Shown here piece by piece: positions 44,227 through 53,266 of a stretch of 64,000 nucleotides of DNA. The stretch covers positions 744,001 to 808,000 of the forward strand of contig JAAHFU020000003.1 in the NCBI GenBank assembly GCA_010672825.2, written 5' to 3'. The first letter of the stretch is position 1, and every line of letters starts with the position of its first letter. The position numbers were made by a program, and so were the translations under genes. The stretch comes from Leptolyngbya sp. SIO1E4. GTDB taxonomy: Bacteria > Cyanobacteriota > Cyanobacteriia > Phormidesmidales > Phormidesmidaceae. The notes beneath the pieces were generated by a model, which worked only from the letters and a program-made list of their open reading frames with translations, ran no database searches and had not been told where the DNA came from.

Positions 44227-44302
44227 CGAAATATTGATGAAATACAGACGCTGGCGTATGCACAACACGTAGAGTGTTGACTTGCACCCTCCTAGAGTAG
44301 CC

Positions 44303-44632
44303 TCACTGAGATCGATCGCACGCTACAGCGGGTTGTCGCAAGAGTTCCACTAAGCCCACGGTGCCAACAAAAAAGGTGTAAATGCTATGGGTCAGGGGCG
44401 ATCGCTGTCGAGAAGGGGCATAAACTGCGGCGATCGCCCCTTCAACGCCATGAATCACGAGGGCTACTCGTCCTATCCAGAAAACGGGATCCAAACCTGA
44501 AATGGGTCCTCCACCCATGAACGTTGCTGCCAGGTTGCCGAGTTCCAGCCCCAGTGCCCCTGTTATGAGGATGGTTGAGAACACCTTGATCAAGCTGCTA
44601 ACGTTGCGTTCCAGGTTAAAAAGCTTCAGCAT
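44303..44632 (-). CDS. Small membrane protein of unknown function
   Basis: 109 residues from ATG 44632; the TTG 24 bases upstream lies in the divergent gene's leader. Three hydrophobic segments (about 15-32, 45-68 and 82-100) indicate a membrane protein: VSSLIKVFSTILITGALGLELG, DPVFWIGRVALVIHGVEGAIA and THSIYTFFVGTVGLVELL. I do not know the family. It is divergent from the methyltransferase, whose start is only 23 bases away, so they share a control region. Confidence 0.65.
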   Translation of the reverse strand: MLKLFNLERNVSSLIKVFSTILITGALGLELGNLAATFMGGGPISGLDPVFWIGRVALVIHGVEGAIAAVYAPSRQRSPLTHSIYTFFVGTVGLVELLRQPAVACDRSQ

Positions 44633-44655
44633 GGGAGTCGTGTTCTTACTTGGCA

Positions 44656-45486
44656 ATGAGGTTGGCCACCGCTTTGTACCTTACGCGAACCCTGCAAAAC
44701 TGGCTACTGCAGACTATCCTGGAACGTTGGCTCGGGTCAGACAAACTTGCCTGGTATCAACAGCTGGATTGGGAACAGGCCACCGCAGCCTTTCAGCAAT
44801 CAGAAGTAGACTACCCAGACTACCACCGCAGTCAAGATTTTCACGGCATCCAAGGAGGGTATCTCAACTCAATTGCTGCCATTACCTACGACCCGATCAC
44901 CAGGTTGGCCTCCCCTCCCCATGAGGGTTGGTTGCGTCATCAACTGTTGCCCTACATTCACGGACATCCCCAGCAGATCTTGGACTTAGGCTGCGGCACC
45001 GGATCTACTACCCTGCTGTTGAAACAGCATTTTCCCGAAGCCACCGTCGTTGGTCTAGATCTTTCCCCCTACATGCTGGTGATGGCCAACTACAAAGCTC
45101 AGCAAACCGGGTTAGATATTCATTGGCACCACGGTTTGGCTGAAAATACCCCCTGGGAAGCCTCAACGTTTGACCTGGTGACGGTTTCTTTTCTCTTTCA
45201 TGAAATGCCCCCGGCGGTGAGTCAATCTGTTTTGCAAGAATGCTTCCGACTCCTCCAACCGAGGGGACAACTCTTAATTCTCGATGGCAGTCAACGGTTA
45301 TTGCGGCATCTGGGCTGGCTTATTGATTTGTTTCGGGAGCCGTATTCTAGGGTGTATGCGACGGGCTGCTTGTCAGATTGGTTAACAGCAGCAGGATTTG
45401 AGGCGGTACACTCCCGCCATGTGGGATTCATTCACCAAATTGCAACGGGCGATCGCCCTGCCCCATCACCCACTCCCCCCCTTTAA
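44656..45486 (+). CDS. SAM-dependent class I methyltransferase
   Basis: 276 residues from ATG 44656. A helical N-terminal region of about 100 residues (with YPDYHRSQDFHGIQGGYLN) is followed by the Rossmann methyltransferase fold: motif I ILDLGCGTGSTTLLL, acidic residue in VVGLDLSPYML, motif II around STFDLVTVSFLFHEM, and LLQPRGQLLILDGS. It resembles the ubiquinone/sterol/small-molecule methyltransferase group. The substrate is unknown. Confidence 0.87.
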   Translation: MRLATALYLTRTLQNWLLQTILERWLGSDKLAWYQQLDWEQATAAFQQSEVDYPDYHRSQDFHGIQGGYLNSIAAITYDPITRLASPPHEGWLRHQLLPYIHGHPQQILDLGCGTGSTTLLLKQHFPEATVVGLDLSPYMLVMANYKAQQTGLDIHWHHGLAENTPWEASTFDLVTVSFLFHEMPPAVSQSVLQECFRLLQPRGQLLILDGSQRLLRHLGWLIDLFREPYSRVYATGCLSDWLTAAGFEAVHSRHVGFIHQIATGDRPAPSPTPPL

Positions 45487-45614
45487 GCCTATTGGCAGGC
45501 TGTTGAATCCAGTGTGTCTGGCTCAATAATAAGGGGTTGGGGTTCGGGTGGGCTTTATCTGAATGCCAACCGCTGTACGCAGGGCAAAACACGTCCCACC
45601 CGCTAGCGATAAAG

Positions 45615-46016
45615 TCAGGCTGGAGTTTGGGGGCGTACTGTGTTAACAGCAGGGATATCCCACGCTTCTACGATTTGGTTGCCAACCACTCTCCAGACAA
45701 CGGCAGCATCTACCGCGATCGCCTGCCCTTCAAAGGTCATATTCGGTTCAGCATGCACTACAACCAGCTCGTCGCCGATAGGAAAGACTTGTTTATCCTT
45801 GACTGTGAATGTATTTTCGGTCAGCGTTCCCAATTTCTGAAAGAAAGTCTGAAGACCTTCGATACCGATATAGTCACCCTCGAGTTCTGGCAAGGTGGGA
45901 TTGAAGTAATGCCAAACAAAGTTATCAGCCAGTAAGCCTTTAGCGCTGACCAAGTCGTTTGGAATGAGGGGTGAGAGGCGTTCAAGAAGGGATATGTTCG
46001 GATGTAGAGTCGTCAT
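45615..46016 (-). CDS. SnoaL-like / NTF2-fold protein
   Basis: 133 residues of the SnoaL-like polyketide cyclase/NTF2 fold: LLADNFVWHYFNPTLPELEGDYIGIEGLQTFFQKLG, then FPIGDELVVVHAEPNM and AVVWRVVGNQIVEAWDIPA. Such proteins can be small hydrolases, isomerases or binding proteins. An aaggag ribosome site lies at the very end of the GNAT gene (gap 11 bases), so the two form an operon that is likely under the adjacent TetR protein. A frame on the opposite strand (45537-45935) is a shadow. Confidence 0.8.
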   Translation of the reverse strand: MTTLHPNISLLERLSPLIPNDLVSAKGLLADNFVWHYFNPTLPELEGDYIGIEGLQTFFQKLGTLTENTFTVKDKQVFPIGDELVVVHAEPNMTFEGQAIAVDAAVVWRVVGNQIVEAWDIPAVNTVRPQTPA

Positions 46017-46027
46017 TGGTTTACTCC

Positions 46028-46714
46028 TTATTCTGTGTCTGGGTTGAGGGTGAGGCGGAATTTGGTAACTCCGATAAATTCGCCCTCAAAATATTCGGCA
46101 TAAAACGATTGGTAGGGCTTAAACCCAATCGATTCATAGGTGTGCTGCGCCACATCATTACCGTTGAGCACCATGATGCCGGCATGGGAATATTGCTGCG
46201 ATCGCCCTTCTTCCAGTAAGGCTCTGAGCAAAACTTTGCTGAGCCCTCGTCCCCGTGCCTCTGGCAATACAGCCACGGTTTCAATGATCCAAGGGGCTTG
46301 GGGTTTCAGGAAATCCGGTTGGCGATCATATCCAAACGTTGCTTCATAGCGATCGCGAAACTCAGCTGTGGTTTCAGCTGACCATTCCAGGACTTGGGCG
46401 ATCGCATCCAGACGAGATAAACGCAACGGGCGGTAATCTTCCAAATTGGGTGTGAAACCAGCCGCAGCGGCAACCGGTTTACCGTCTTCCTCCACAATCA
46501 AGAAATCTGAGACGTCTCCCCAGTTCGATGCATCTGCCTTAAGCACAGCCTCAATGAACTGCAATGCACTCGTATCAGTCTCTTCCAGAAGATCTGCCCA
46601 AAAGCAGTGGTTTAGGGGTGGCAAACTGGCTTCGTACTCGATTCTGGCTAGAAAAGGGATATCTGCGATCGTCCCCTTGCGAGTTTTCAGGTTTGCTTGC
46701 ATCTGTACAGCCAT
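46028..46714 (-). CDS. GNAT-family N-acetyltransferase
   Basis: 228 residues. The acetyl-CoA-binding motif A is visible as IIETVAVLPEARGRGLSKVLLRALL (near 150-175), followed by GIMVLNGNDVAQHTYESIGF (motif B), which together define GNAT enzymes. The substrate (amine of a small molecule or protein) is unknown. It starts 84 bases from a divergent TetR gene with two palindromes between them, so it is probably the regulated target. It leads the SnoaL-like gene. Confidence 0.88.
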   Translation of the reverse strand: MAVQMQANLKTRKGTIADIPFLARIEYEASLPPLNHCFWADLLEETDTSALQFIEAVLKADASNWGDVSDFLIVEEDGKPVAAAAGFTPNLEDYRPLRLSRLDAIAQVLEWSAETTAEFRDRYEATFGYDRQPDFLKPQAPWIIETVAVLPEARGRGLSKVLLRALLEEGRSQQYSHAGIMVLNGNDVAQHTYESIGFKPYQSFYAEYFEGEFIGVTKFRLTLNPDTE

Positions 46715-46747
46715 AAAGTTTCCGTTGGTTGAATGCGTCCGTTAAAG

Positions 46748-46791
46748 ATACAATCTGTATGTATCAAAGATAGATTCATACAGTCTGTATG
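46748..46791. promoter_or_regulatory. Paired palindromic operators between GNAT and TetR genes
   Basis: Two related palindromes, ATACA-ATC-TGTAT (46748-46760) and CATACA-GTC-TGTATG (46777-46791), have centres 30 bases apart, about three helix turns on one face. Shared half-site: ATACA...TGTAT. The site lies in the 84-base divergent region and in the leader of the TetR gene, the classic autoregulation layout. Confidence 0.75.
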
Positions 46792-46798
46792 TCAAGTC

Positions 46799-47398
46799 AT
46801 GGAATCAAAAATCAGCAAGGCAGAACAAACAAGCCGGACTCGCCGAGCGATTCTGGATCATGCTCGCAACCTCTTTGCCACCCAGGGGTACGCAGCCACA
46901 GGAACAGAGGAAATGATTGCGGGGCTAGGGATTACGCGCGGTGCACTGTATCACCAGTTTGGAAATAAGCAAGGCGTGTTTCGAGCGGTCCTCGAAGAGA
47001 TGTTTGTTGAGATTGTTCAACATATCGAAGCGCAAGCGACTAAACATGAAACGCCTTGGGCGCAGCTAGTACAAGGTAGTCATGCTTTTCTAGATGTCGC
47101 TCAGCGGGAAGACATACGGCGGCTGGTGTTCATTGAAGCGCCTGCCGTATTGGATGCAGAAACCCTCACGAAGCTAGATCGCCAGTATGGATATGGTTCG
47201 CTCTTAGAGGCTGTTCAAACTGCGGTGGAGGCAGGTGAGTTAGACATTCCAGACGTTGAAGGATTCGCCATGATGCTGAATGGCGCGTTGGAACATCTGG
47301 CAGCATGGACAACTCAAACTGGATCTTCTGAGCGATTAGAAATCGCAAAGACCTTAGTAGAGCAGCTGTTAACATTGCATCGCAAAGCCTCAGCCTAA
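46799..47398 (+). CDS. TetR-family transcription regulator
   Basis: 199 residues from ATG 46799; the frame is open to 46733 but that would run through the operator palindromes. The helix-turn-helix is at about 15-60: RRAILDHARNLFATQGYAATGTEEMIAGLGITRGALYHQFGNKQGVF. The C-terminal ligand/dimer domain is helical. It likely binds the two palindromes just upstream and controls both itself and the divergent GNAT-SnoaL operon. The inducer is unknown. Confidence 0.92.
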   Translation: MESKISKAEQTSRTRRAILDHARNLFATQGYAATGTEEMIAGLGITRGALYHQFGNKQGVFRAVLEEMFVEIVQHIEAQATKHETPWAQLVQGSHAFLDVAQREDIRRLVFIEAPAVLDAETLTKLDRQYGYGSLLEAVQTAVEAGELDIPDVEGFAMMLNGALEHLAAWTTQTGSSERLEIAKTLVEQLLTLHRKASA

Positions 47399-47455
47399 GG
47401 AAAGGTCAAAAGCGTGAGGGCAGCAAGATGACGGCAGCAGGATGAATTAAAAAGT

Positions 47456-48598
47456 CTAAGGCGTAGGATACTGAGCTGGGCAGAGCGATAGAACATTTCC
47501 GTGGTAAGCAAGAATGCTGTAATGAGCAAGGTTGCAGAGATCCTCTTCAAGGATGGCTTGCTGCTGCTCGTAAGACAACTCGGTTTTCAGCTGACCAAAC
47601 AGAAGATCAAACAGGCTTGGCGCGGTGCCACCAATGCGCACCAGTTGGTAGTCGTCTTCTAGCTCAAGGCTATCAACAAGGGCAGTGATTGCCTCTGGAC
47701 GCCCCAGGGTGCCATCAATCAGGTTGAATTGCTCAGCCTGCGCTGTGTCAAAAATGTAAGCCCCCATCTCTTGCCGCAGGGTTTGCTCAGAGATTTCTCG
47801 CGTTTCTACAATGTGCTGTACAAAATTGTTGTACTCGTTATTAATACTAGTCTGTAGAACCCGGAGTTCCTCCTCTGACGGTTGACGAAAAGGATTGCCC
47901 AGATCTTTGCCTTTACCAGCAGAAACCACAAACTGCTGAATCCCATTACGGGTCGTGACGCCACCGCCTAAGATGCCACCATCAACAGCAAACGGCTGGT
48001 CAAAGAACACCAAAGTAGGGCCAATTACCCCAATGCTGCCAACAATACTGCCTGGGGCAGCATAGATTTCATCGGCAGCAACCATGGCCCAGACCCCACC
48101 TGATGCTGAGAGCCCTTCAATGTAGGCATAGACAGGGTTTTCAGTGGCTTCTTTGTAGGCAACTAGCGCCTCGTAGATAACATTAGATCCCACAACTGTT
48201 CCGCCAGGGGTTGCCAGTCGGAGAAAGAGTCCTTGAATACGCTCCTCTTCGGCGGCCTTTTCTAGCAAATCTTGGAGTTGGTAGGCATAGGTCACCCCAG
48301 CATCTAGACCAAAAAAACCAGCGCCAGAGGGGCTATTGAGAATGGGCCCTCTAATGTGAATTTCTAGCAGGTAGTTATCACTCTGTTCGTCCCCCTCAAC
48401 ATAGGTGAACGTGAGGGCATCCTCCTCAGCCTGACTCTCCCCCTTAGGGATGCCAGGAATACATCCTGTAGCCCCTAACCCCAAAACAGCCATCCCCGTG
48501 AGGGTAAACATCCAGCGAATCAATCGACGCATACCAACCAAAACCTTTGACCAACAACCATAGGGCTCTAGCCTTACCGAAGGCTCAGGAACATGCAC
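47456..48598 (-). CDS. SppA-like S49 peptidase, lipoprotein form
   Basis: 380 residues. The N-terminal segment MFTLTGMAVLGLGATGC ends in a lipobox. The S49 fold holds GLFLRLATPGGTVVGSNVIYEAL, the Ser nucleophile near 166 in GLSASGGVWAMVAADEIYA, and GSIVGSIGVIG. A likely general-base Lys lies in SAGKGKDLGNPFRQPSEEE. This is the SppA arrangement (Ser-Lys dyad, self-assembling at the membrane), which degrades signal peptides or membrane debris. The start lies within the end of the CocE-type gene (14-base overlap), so they are co-translated. Confidence 0.85.
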   Translation of the reverse strand: MHVPEPSVRLEPYGCWSKVLVGMRRLIRWMFTLTGMAVLGLGATGCIPGIPKGESQAEEDALTFTYVEGDEQSDNYLLEIHIRGPILNSPSGAGFFGLDAGVTYAYQLQDLLEKAAEEERIQGLFLRLATPGGTVVGSNVIYEALVAYKEATENPVYAYIEGLSASGGVWAMVAADEIYAAPGSIVGSIGVIGPTLVFFDQPFAVDGGILGGGVTTRNGIQQFVVSAGKGKDLGNPFRQPSEEELRVLQTSINNEYNNFVQHIVETREISEQTLRQEMGAYIFDTAQAEQFNLIDGTLGRPEAITALVDSLELEDDYQLVRIGGTAPSLFDLLFGQLKTELSYEQQQAILEEDLCNLAHYSILAYHGNVLSLCPAQYPTP

Positions 48599-50360
48599 CC
48601 GATTCGGGCGTTATCGTCCTAAATACTTCTCTGTCACCATAGCGCTTTTCCCGGACTCTAGGGAGACGAATGTACGTCTCAATACCGAAGCCACTCTGAA
48701 TCGCGACCGTGATAACTTTGGCATCCATGAGGCGGCTACTGGCCGCCGATTCGCCGGTTCCGGGGTTGAGGGCATAAGCTGGGTAGCCAGCAGCACTGAT
48801 ACTTAGCCGTAAAGCATGACCAGCAGGGATGCAGAAGCAGGTGGGCTGCAACGTTAGTCGATAGGTTGCCCAATCGTTAGATTGAGTTGTGAAACGCCTA
48901 TACCCCTGAGTCAGGATATAAGCGCTACCGTTGGCCATAACTTCTGACACCGTACAGCAGAGATCAAAGCTGGGGCGATCGCAGCGTCCGCAGACCACCA
49001 CCTCAACGTGTCCAGCAACCGATAACGGCTCAGTCAACGGTGACGATGTGTAGGTTAAAACATCGCTGCGACAGTCCAGGGCAGATCGATCAAAAGAACC
49101 GGAAGGGATCGCTGCATGGCCGCCGAGGGAGGGCACGGGTCTCCAAGGATCATGAACCAGCGTGTCAATAGCCGTGGCTTTAGGCGCCTCTCCCCCCGCC
49201 TTGCCGAATCCTGGGGAATCGGATGACGCTGTATCGGCCAGAATACCGGGTTCAGTCATCGGCACTAACCGGCCACTCTGCTGACGCATTGAGGCCAGAC
49301 CGTCACTGTCTAATTGCCAAGTCTGGCCAGCCGTCTGGGGCCATTCTGTAAAAGGTCGCCAGCGATCGCGACCCATCTCAAACAGAGTCACCGGGGCAGC
49401 CGCTAATATGCCGGTGTCTTGGTCGTTTAATAGCTGATTAAACCAGTCAACCTGCAGGCGATCGACAGGGCTCTCTGCCGCTGGCCCAAAATCACGGGCA
49501 CCCACCTTGCGCCCCCAAGGAATATGCCCCCAAGGACCAATCAAAAGGGGGTGGGGAAAGCGGCTACGGCATACCATCTCCTGGTACAGCCGCACATCTC
49601 CTCGCAGATACGGGTCGAACCAGCCCCCGATATGCAGCATAGGCAAATCAACAGCGGCGAGTTGGGGCGTGATGGTATGCCAGTAGTCATCTGGTTGGGG
49701 GCGATTTACCCAGTCATGCCAAAAAGAGTCTGGGGCGTACTGGGTCAAGACCTCAGGGCAGGCGGTGATCTCTTCTTGCAGAGGCAACTGTCGTGACGCC
49801 TGGTACAGAGCCTGAAAGGCGACTAAGTCGCTTTTTAAGCGGGCGGTTTCAGCAGCAAGCTGAATGGCCCAGCCAAGCCCTGCCTGCAACAACAAAGCTC
49901 CCTGCTCGTAGGCCCAGTCTTCATGGGGGTGATAGCCCACCATAGCAGGGGCAATTGCCTTCAGGGCAGGGGGTTGAGCTTGAGCCGCCAATAGTTGTGT
50001 CATCCCCTGGTAAGAGAAGCCGTACATCCCCACCTGGCCATTGCTCTGGGGCAGATGAGCGGCCCACTCAACCGTGTCGTAACCGTCCGCTACCTCATGG
50101 TGAAAGAGTTGAAAGTCTCCTTCGGAGGTGCCCCGCCCCCGAACATCTTGAATGACCACAATAAAGCCATGGGCAGCATACCAAGTAGGGTGGGCATAAA
50201 CGACGGTGGAAGCAATCTGACGCCCATAGGGTTGCCGCATCAGCAGGACGGGAAAACTTCCCGCTGCATCGGGTCGGTAGACATCCGCATCTAGACGAAC
50301 GCCATCGCGGGTCGTCATTGAAGCGGTTGCGGGTGAGCATACAGAAAACCGTTGAGCCAC
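48585..50360 (-). CDS. CocE/NonD-family alpha/beta hydrolase (S15-like)
   Basis: 591 residues. The N-terminal alpha/beta domain has MTTRDGVRLDADVYRP, LLMRQPYGRQ, VIQDVRGRGTSEGDF, and the nucleophile Ser near 115 in GMYGFSYQGMTQ. The catalytic Asp is probably in HIGGWFDPYLRGD and the His in IGPWGHIPWG. The C-terminal beta-jelly-roll domain (about 400-591; SSPLTEPLSVAGHVEV ... LRLSISAAGYPAY) completes the family pattern. Members hydrolyse esters or act as acyl-peptidases; the substrate is unknown. It overlaps the peptidase downstream. Confidence 0.9.
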   Translation of the reverse strand: MAQRFSVCSPATASMTTRDGVRLDADVYRPDAAGSFPVLLMRQPYGRQIASTVVYAHPTWYAAHGFIVVIQDVRGRGTSEGDFQLFHHEVADGYDTVEWAAHLPQSNGQVGMYGFSYQGMTQLLAAQAQPPALKAIAPAMVGYHPHEDWAYEQGALLLQAGLGWAIQLAAETARLKSDLVAFQALYQASRQLPLQEEITACPEVLTQYAPDSFWHDWVNRPQPDDYWHTITPQLAAVDLPMLHIGGWFDPYLRGDVRLYQEMVCRSRFPHPLLIGPWGHIPWGRKVGARDFGPAAESPVDRLQVDWFNQLLNDQDTGILAAAPVTLFEMGRDRWRPFTEWPQTAGQTWQLDSDGLASMRQQSGRLVPMTEPGILADTASSDSPGFGKAGGEAPKATAIDTLVHDPWRPVPSLGGHAAIPSGSFDRSALDCRSDVLTYTSSPLTEPLSVAGHVEVVVCGRCDRPSFDLCCTVSEVMANGSAYILTQGYRRFTTQSNDWATYRLTLQPTCFCIPAGHALRLSISAAGYPAYALNPGTGESAASSRLMDAKVITVAIQSGFGIETYIRLPRVREKRYGDREVFRTITPESGACS

Positions 50361-50606
50361 GAATTGCCTTTTGACTAGCCCCGTTTCTCATTAGACGCGA
50401 TCGCGTCTCATTTATGGAAGGTAAACTCCATCCGATTTAGAAACCAAAGCGTTTCCTGAAACCAAAACCAGGGAACTGAATGGGACGAAGGGATCAGGAT
50501 GAAGATATTAATATGGCAGCTCAATAACAGTATCTCTATTCCATTAGGGAACTCGCTGCCCCGACAGCCCCCGACTCATCGCCACACCAGCTGGCCCCAA
50601 CAGCCA

Positions 50607-51086
50607 TCAAGCACCCGTCGAGACAAAAGCATCGGTGCGGCGCAAAACAGACAGGTCTTCGTTGTCCAGCTCTACTGGCGTTCCAGCTCGGATCAGTTCA
50701 GCAAAGTCTTCATTCGGCACCATAATGCACAGCGCATACAGACGCGTCTTACCCGTGTTTTCAATCACGTGGATGCCGTGAGGTGGCACCAGGATACTGT
50801 CTCCAGCCTGAATAGAAACCGTCTTGCCATCACACGTCGCAAGCCCTTCTCCCTTGAGCACGAAAAACATTTCAACGGCAATGTTGTGCCGATTGGGAGG
50901 GGTTTTACCCCCAACGTCAAAAATCTCTACGCAATAGGTCAGCGACATATTGGCAATGGTGGGGTCAAACACAATCGCCAATCGGTTGGTGTCATGGGGG
51001 CTGATGCGAAAAGCCTGATAGTCCTGCGGGGACTTGATCACAGGCAAAACGCAGCTTGTCGGCACATCACAGTTGGCAAGATTCAT
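50607..51086 (-). CDS. Cupin-domain protein
   Basis: 159 residues. The cupin core runs about 60-130: GGKTPPNRHNIAVEMFFVLKGEGLATCDG (metal ligands His and Glu), DSILVPPHGIHVIENTG (second His). A typical small single-domain cupin, either an enzyme of small-molecule metabolism or a binding protein. The larger open frame on the other strand (50499-51194) has no family and is a shadow. Confidence 0.85.
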   Translation of the reverse strand: MNLANCDVPTSCVLPVIKSPQDYQAFRISPHDTNRLAIVFDPTIANMSLTYCVEIFDVGGKTPPNRHNIAVEMFFVLKGEGLATCDGKTVSIQAGDSILVPPHGIHVIENTGKTRLYALCIMVPNEDFAELIRAGTPVELDNEDLSVLRRTDAFVSTGA

Positions 51087-51487
51087 ACTTCGACATCTCT
51101 AATCCAGCGATACGCACTGCCAGCAGGACTCGATAGCCTTGATGACACTCTACCCTCAAGGTATCTCTTTAGCATAGCCAGGTCTTCAGCATGACCAGGG
51201 TATCCCTTTCATAGCAGAGTGGTTAGGATATCGAGGTAGCTCTCGCAACAATCTTTATGGTTAGGACGCTCTATCAGTATTGCCTCGATTCAGACATAAA
51301 CTTAGGCTGTCAGCCTTTTCTTCGCGAGGGGAAGACTAAATCTTGAAGCAAATTCCTACCTTGGAGAAAATTCCCATATTAGGATACTTACTCAAAAGAC
51401 TGTTAACTTAAAGCCATTGCTCAAACTTGCGAGCAACCGCCTTGCTGACAGCAATACATCCCTAACAAATTTATTGATAGACGAAAC
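51087..51487. other. Intergenic region, cupin to phosphatase
   Basis: 401 bases between divergent genes; no tRNA, ORF or strong hairpin seen. It must carry both promoters. The gene at 51488 has no good ribosome site. Confidence 0.4.
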
Positions 51488-52645
51488 GTGATTGGACATT
51501 CTTCAGTTGACATCATACAAATTCTAGTTGTCAGTTCGGATTATAAAACCCGTCAATTGCTCCGTAAGGAGTTGGCTTTAGCAGGGTATAACGTCACCGT
51601 TTGGGACACGATACCTGGAACGATTGACCCCTCACAAATTGTGATGCCCACAATCGTTATCCATGACTGGAAATATTCAGATGATTCTGGATACCTATCT
51701 ATCTGGCAAAAGCTAAAGGCCCACCCAACGACCCCGCCCATTTTTTGCTTGATGTTGACTTCCCGAAGTAATTTCTCAAATCATGTGTTGACGCTGGAGC
51801 AAGGGGTTGATGATCTTATCTTAAAGCCCATTAAACCACAGGAACTAAGGGCTCGAGTTTTGGCTGGCAAACGCACACTCAAGCTACAGCAGGATTTAAA
51901 AGTACAGAAGCAATTACTAGAAACTGAATTAGCCGAAGCTCAAGCCTACGTGCGATCGCTCCTGCCCGATGATTCAGATGAGAAAATTCCTATCAAAGCA
52001 CGGTTTATTCCTTCTCGATTATTAGGCGGAGACTGTTACGACTATTACTGGTTAGATCCAGACTATTTAGCCATTTATTTACTGGATGTTTCAGGTCACG
52101 GACTGGGCTCAGCGTTATTGTCTACATCAGTCTTAAATGTGCTGCGATCGCAGTCTCTTCCTGATGTCAATTTCTATCGGCCTGAGAAGGTGCTAAATGC
52201 ACTGAATGAAACCTTTCAAATGCACAGTCAGAATGAGAAATATTTCACCATCTGGTATGGGGTTTATAATCGCGCCAATCGTCAATTACTTTATTCCAGC
52301 GCTGGACATCCACCCGCAGTTTTAGTCTCTACCCCCAAAGACAAGCCCCAGATGACCGAGTGTATAAGAACCTCTGGATTACCAATTGGGATGCTGCCGG
52401 ATATTAAATATCAGTGGCAGCGATGCTATATCCCGCCTGACAGCCGCCTTTATTTATTCAGCGATGGCATTTATGAAATCCATCAGCTCGATAACACCAT
52501 TATGGGACTCGATGAATTCATCGAGATCCTCTCTCAACACAAGCCCGATAACACCATTGATGACATTTTGAGACAAGTCAATGTGCGCACCCAAGGGCGA
52601 GCATTTTCCGATGATCTCTCTTTATTAGAAGTCTGTTTAGATTAA
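51488..52645 (+). CDS. PP2C (RsbU/SpoIIE-type) phosphatase with degenerate receiver
   Basis: 385 residues, GTG start. Residues 8-130 are a receiver domain in which the N-terminal acidic pair is replaced by SSD, although the Asp in VIHDWKYSDDSG and the Lys in ILKPIKP remain, so phosphorylation may be impaired. A coiled-coil linker (about 133-160) joins the PP2C domain (about 170-385) with LGGDCYDYYWLD, YLLDVSGHGLGSALLS, SAGHPPAVL and the final DDLSLLEV. It is a close relative of the phosphatase domain of 5320-7380. A STAS gene lies convergently 150 bases away and is its probable substrate. The kinase of this second module is not in sight nearby. Confidence 0.92.
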   Translation: MIGHSSVDIIQILVVSSDYKTRQLLRKELALAGYNVTVWDTIPGTIDPSQIVMPTIVIHDWKYSDDSGYLSIWQKLKAHPTTPPIFCLMLTSRSNFSNHVLTLEQGVDDLILKPIKPQELRARVLAGKRTLKLQQDLKVQKQLLETELAEAQAYVRSLLPDDSDEKIPIKARFIPSRLLGGDCYDYYWLDPDYLAIYLLDVSGHGLGSALLSTSVLNVLRSQSLPDVNFYRPEKVLNALNETFQMHSQNEKYFTIWYGVYNRANRQLLYSSAGHPPAVLVSTPKDKPQMTECIRTSGLPIGMLPDIKYQWQRCYIPPDSRLYLFSDGIYEIHQLDNTIMGLDEFIEILSQHKPDNTIDDILRQVNVRTQGRAFSDDLSLLEVCLD

Positions 52646-52662
52646 TCGATAAAGAACTATCT

Positions 52663-52686
52663 AAAGACGCGAGATCTCGCGTCTTT
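52663..52686. terminator. Perfect 24-base palindrome, terminator
   Basis: AAAGACGCGAGA-TCTCGCGTCTTT, a 12-pair perfect stem, 17 bases after the phosphatase stop. Confidence 0.7.
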
Positions 52687-52719
52687 ACACTCATCGATCA
52701 CGATAGAAGTTTGGCAAAG

Positions 52720-52760
52720 ATCACAGTAGGGGCTTGGTGCTGCCAAGCCCCTACTGTGAT
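52720..52760. terminator. Second perfect hairpin between convergent genes
   Basis: Arms ATCACAGTAGGGGCTTGG and complement (18 pairs) with a five-base loop. It is GC-rich with no T-run, so it may be a mobile palindromic repeat of the kind dispersed in cyanobacterial genomes; the same design (GGGGC..GCCCC) appears at 56466. Confidence 0.6.
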
Positions 52761-52799
52761 GGTATTGAAACGCAGTTCCTAGCGCTATCTCTCGCGACT

Positions 52800-53132
52800 C
52801 TAGGCGTTAGCAGCCTCAACCATTTTATGTTCGAATTCAGCGCGGTCGTGAAAGACTTCAAATACACGATCCATGCTTGAGAGTTCAAATAACATACGAA
52901 CTTGATCATTAACGGAACATATGTACATTTTCTTTTGAACCGTCCGTGCTCTTTTTAAGACAGCGACTAAGATGCCCAAGCCTGAGCTGTCCACAAACGT
53001 AACATCCTTTAGATCAATGAGTATTGTATCGGCCCCTTGATCAAGGGCTTCATAGACTTGTTGGCGAAATGTTTCTCCTTTCGTACCATCTAAAATGCCA
53101 ACGGGCTCAATAATCTTGACACCGGATTTCAT
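52800..53132 (-). CDS. STAS-domain protein (second partner-switch module)
   Basis: 110 residues with the phosphorylation loop FVDSSGLGIL and the same overall pattern as the STAS protein at 23791 (KIIEPVGILDGTKGETFRQQV versus TLEPTGMLDGATTNELKNQV; FELSSMDRVFEVFHDR versus FKLTKMDRVFKTFIDR). The two are clear paralogues. A gaggt ribosome site precedes ATG 53132. It faces the phosphatase gene at 51488. Confidence 0.93.
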   Translation of the reverse strand: MKSGVKIIEPVGILDGTKGETFRQQVYEALDQGADTILIDLKDVTFVDSSGLGILVAVLKRARTVQKKMYICSVNDQVRMLFELSSMDRVFEVFHDRAEFEHKMVEAANA

Positions 53133-53266
53133 AGGAACCTCATTACTCGACGGATAATTGACCTGCTAGGATTTGCCTTCAAAGATCCCTGGCTAAGGGG
53201 CCATCTAATTGAAGATTACCCCTTTTGATGAAAAATACACGGCCCATGGCCTCAATCCGTAAACTC

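Noticed and set aside
45537-45935. 132-codon plus-strand frame
   Set aside because: Opposite the SnoaL-like gene, which has a ribosome site and family pattern.
50499-51194. 231-codon plus-strand frame
   Set aside because: It lies opposite the cupin gene, which has clear family motifs; the frame has none.
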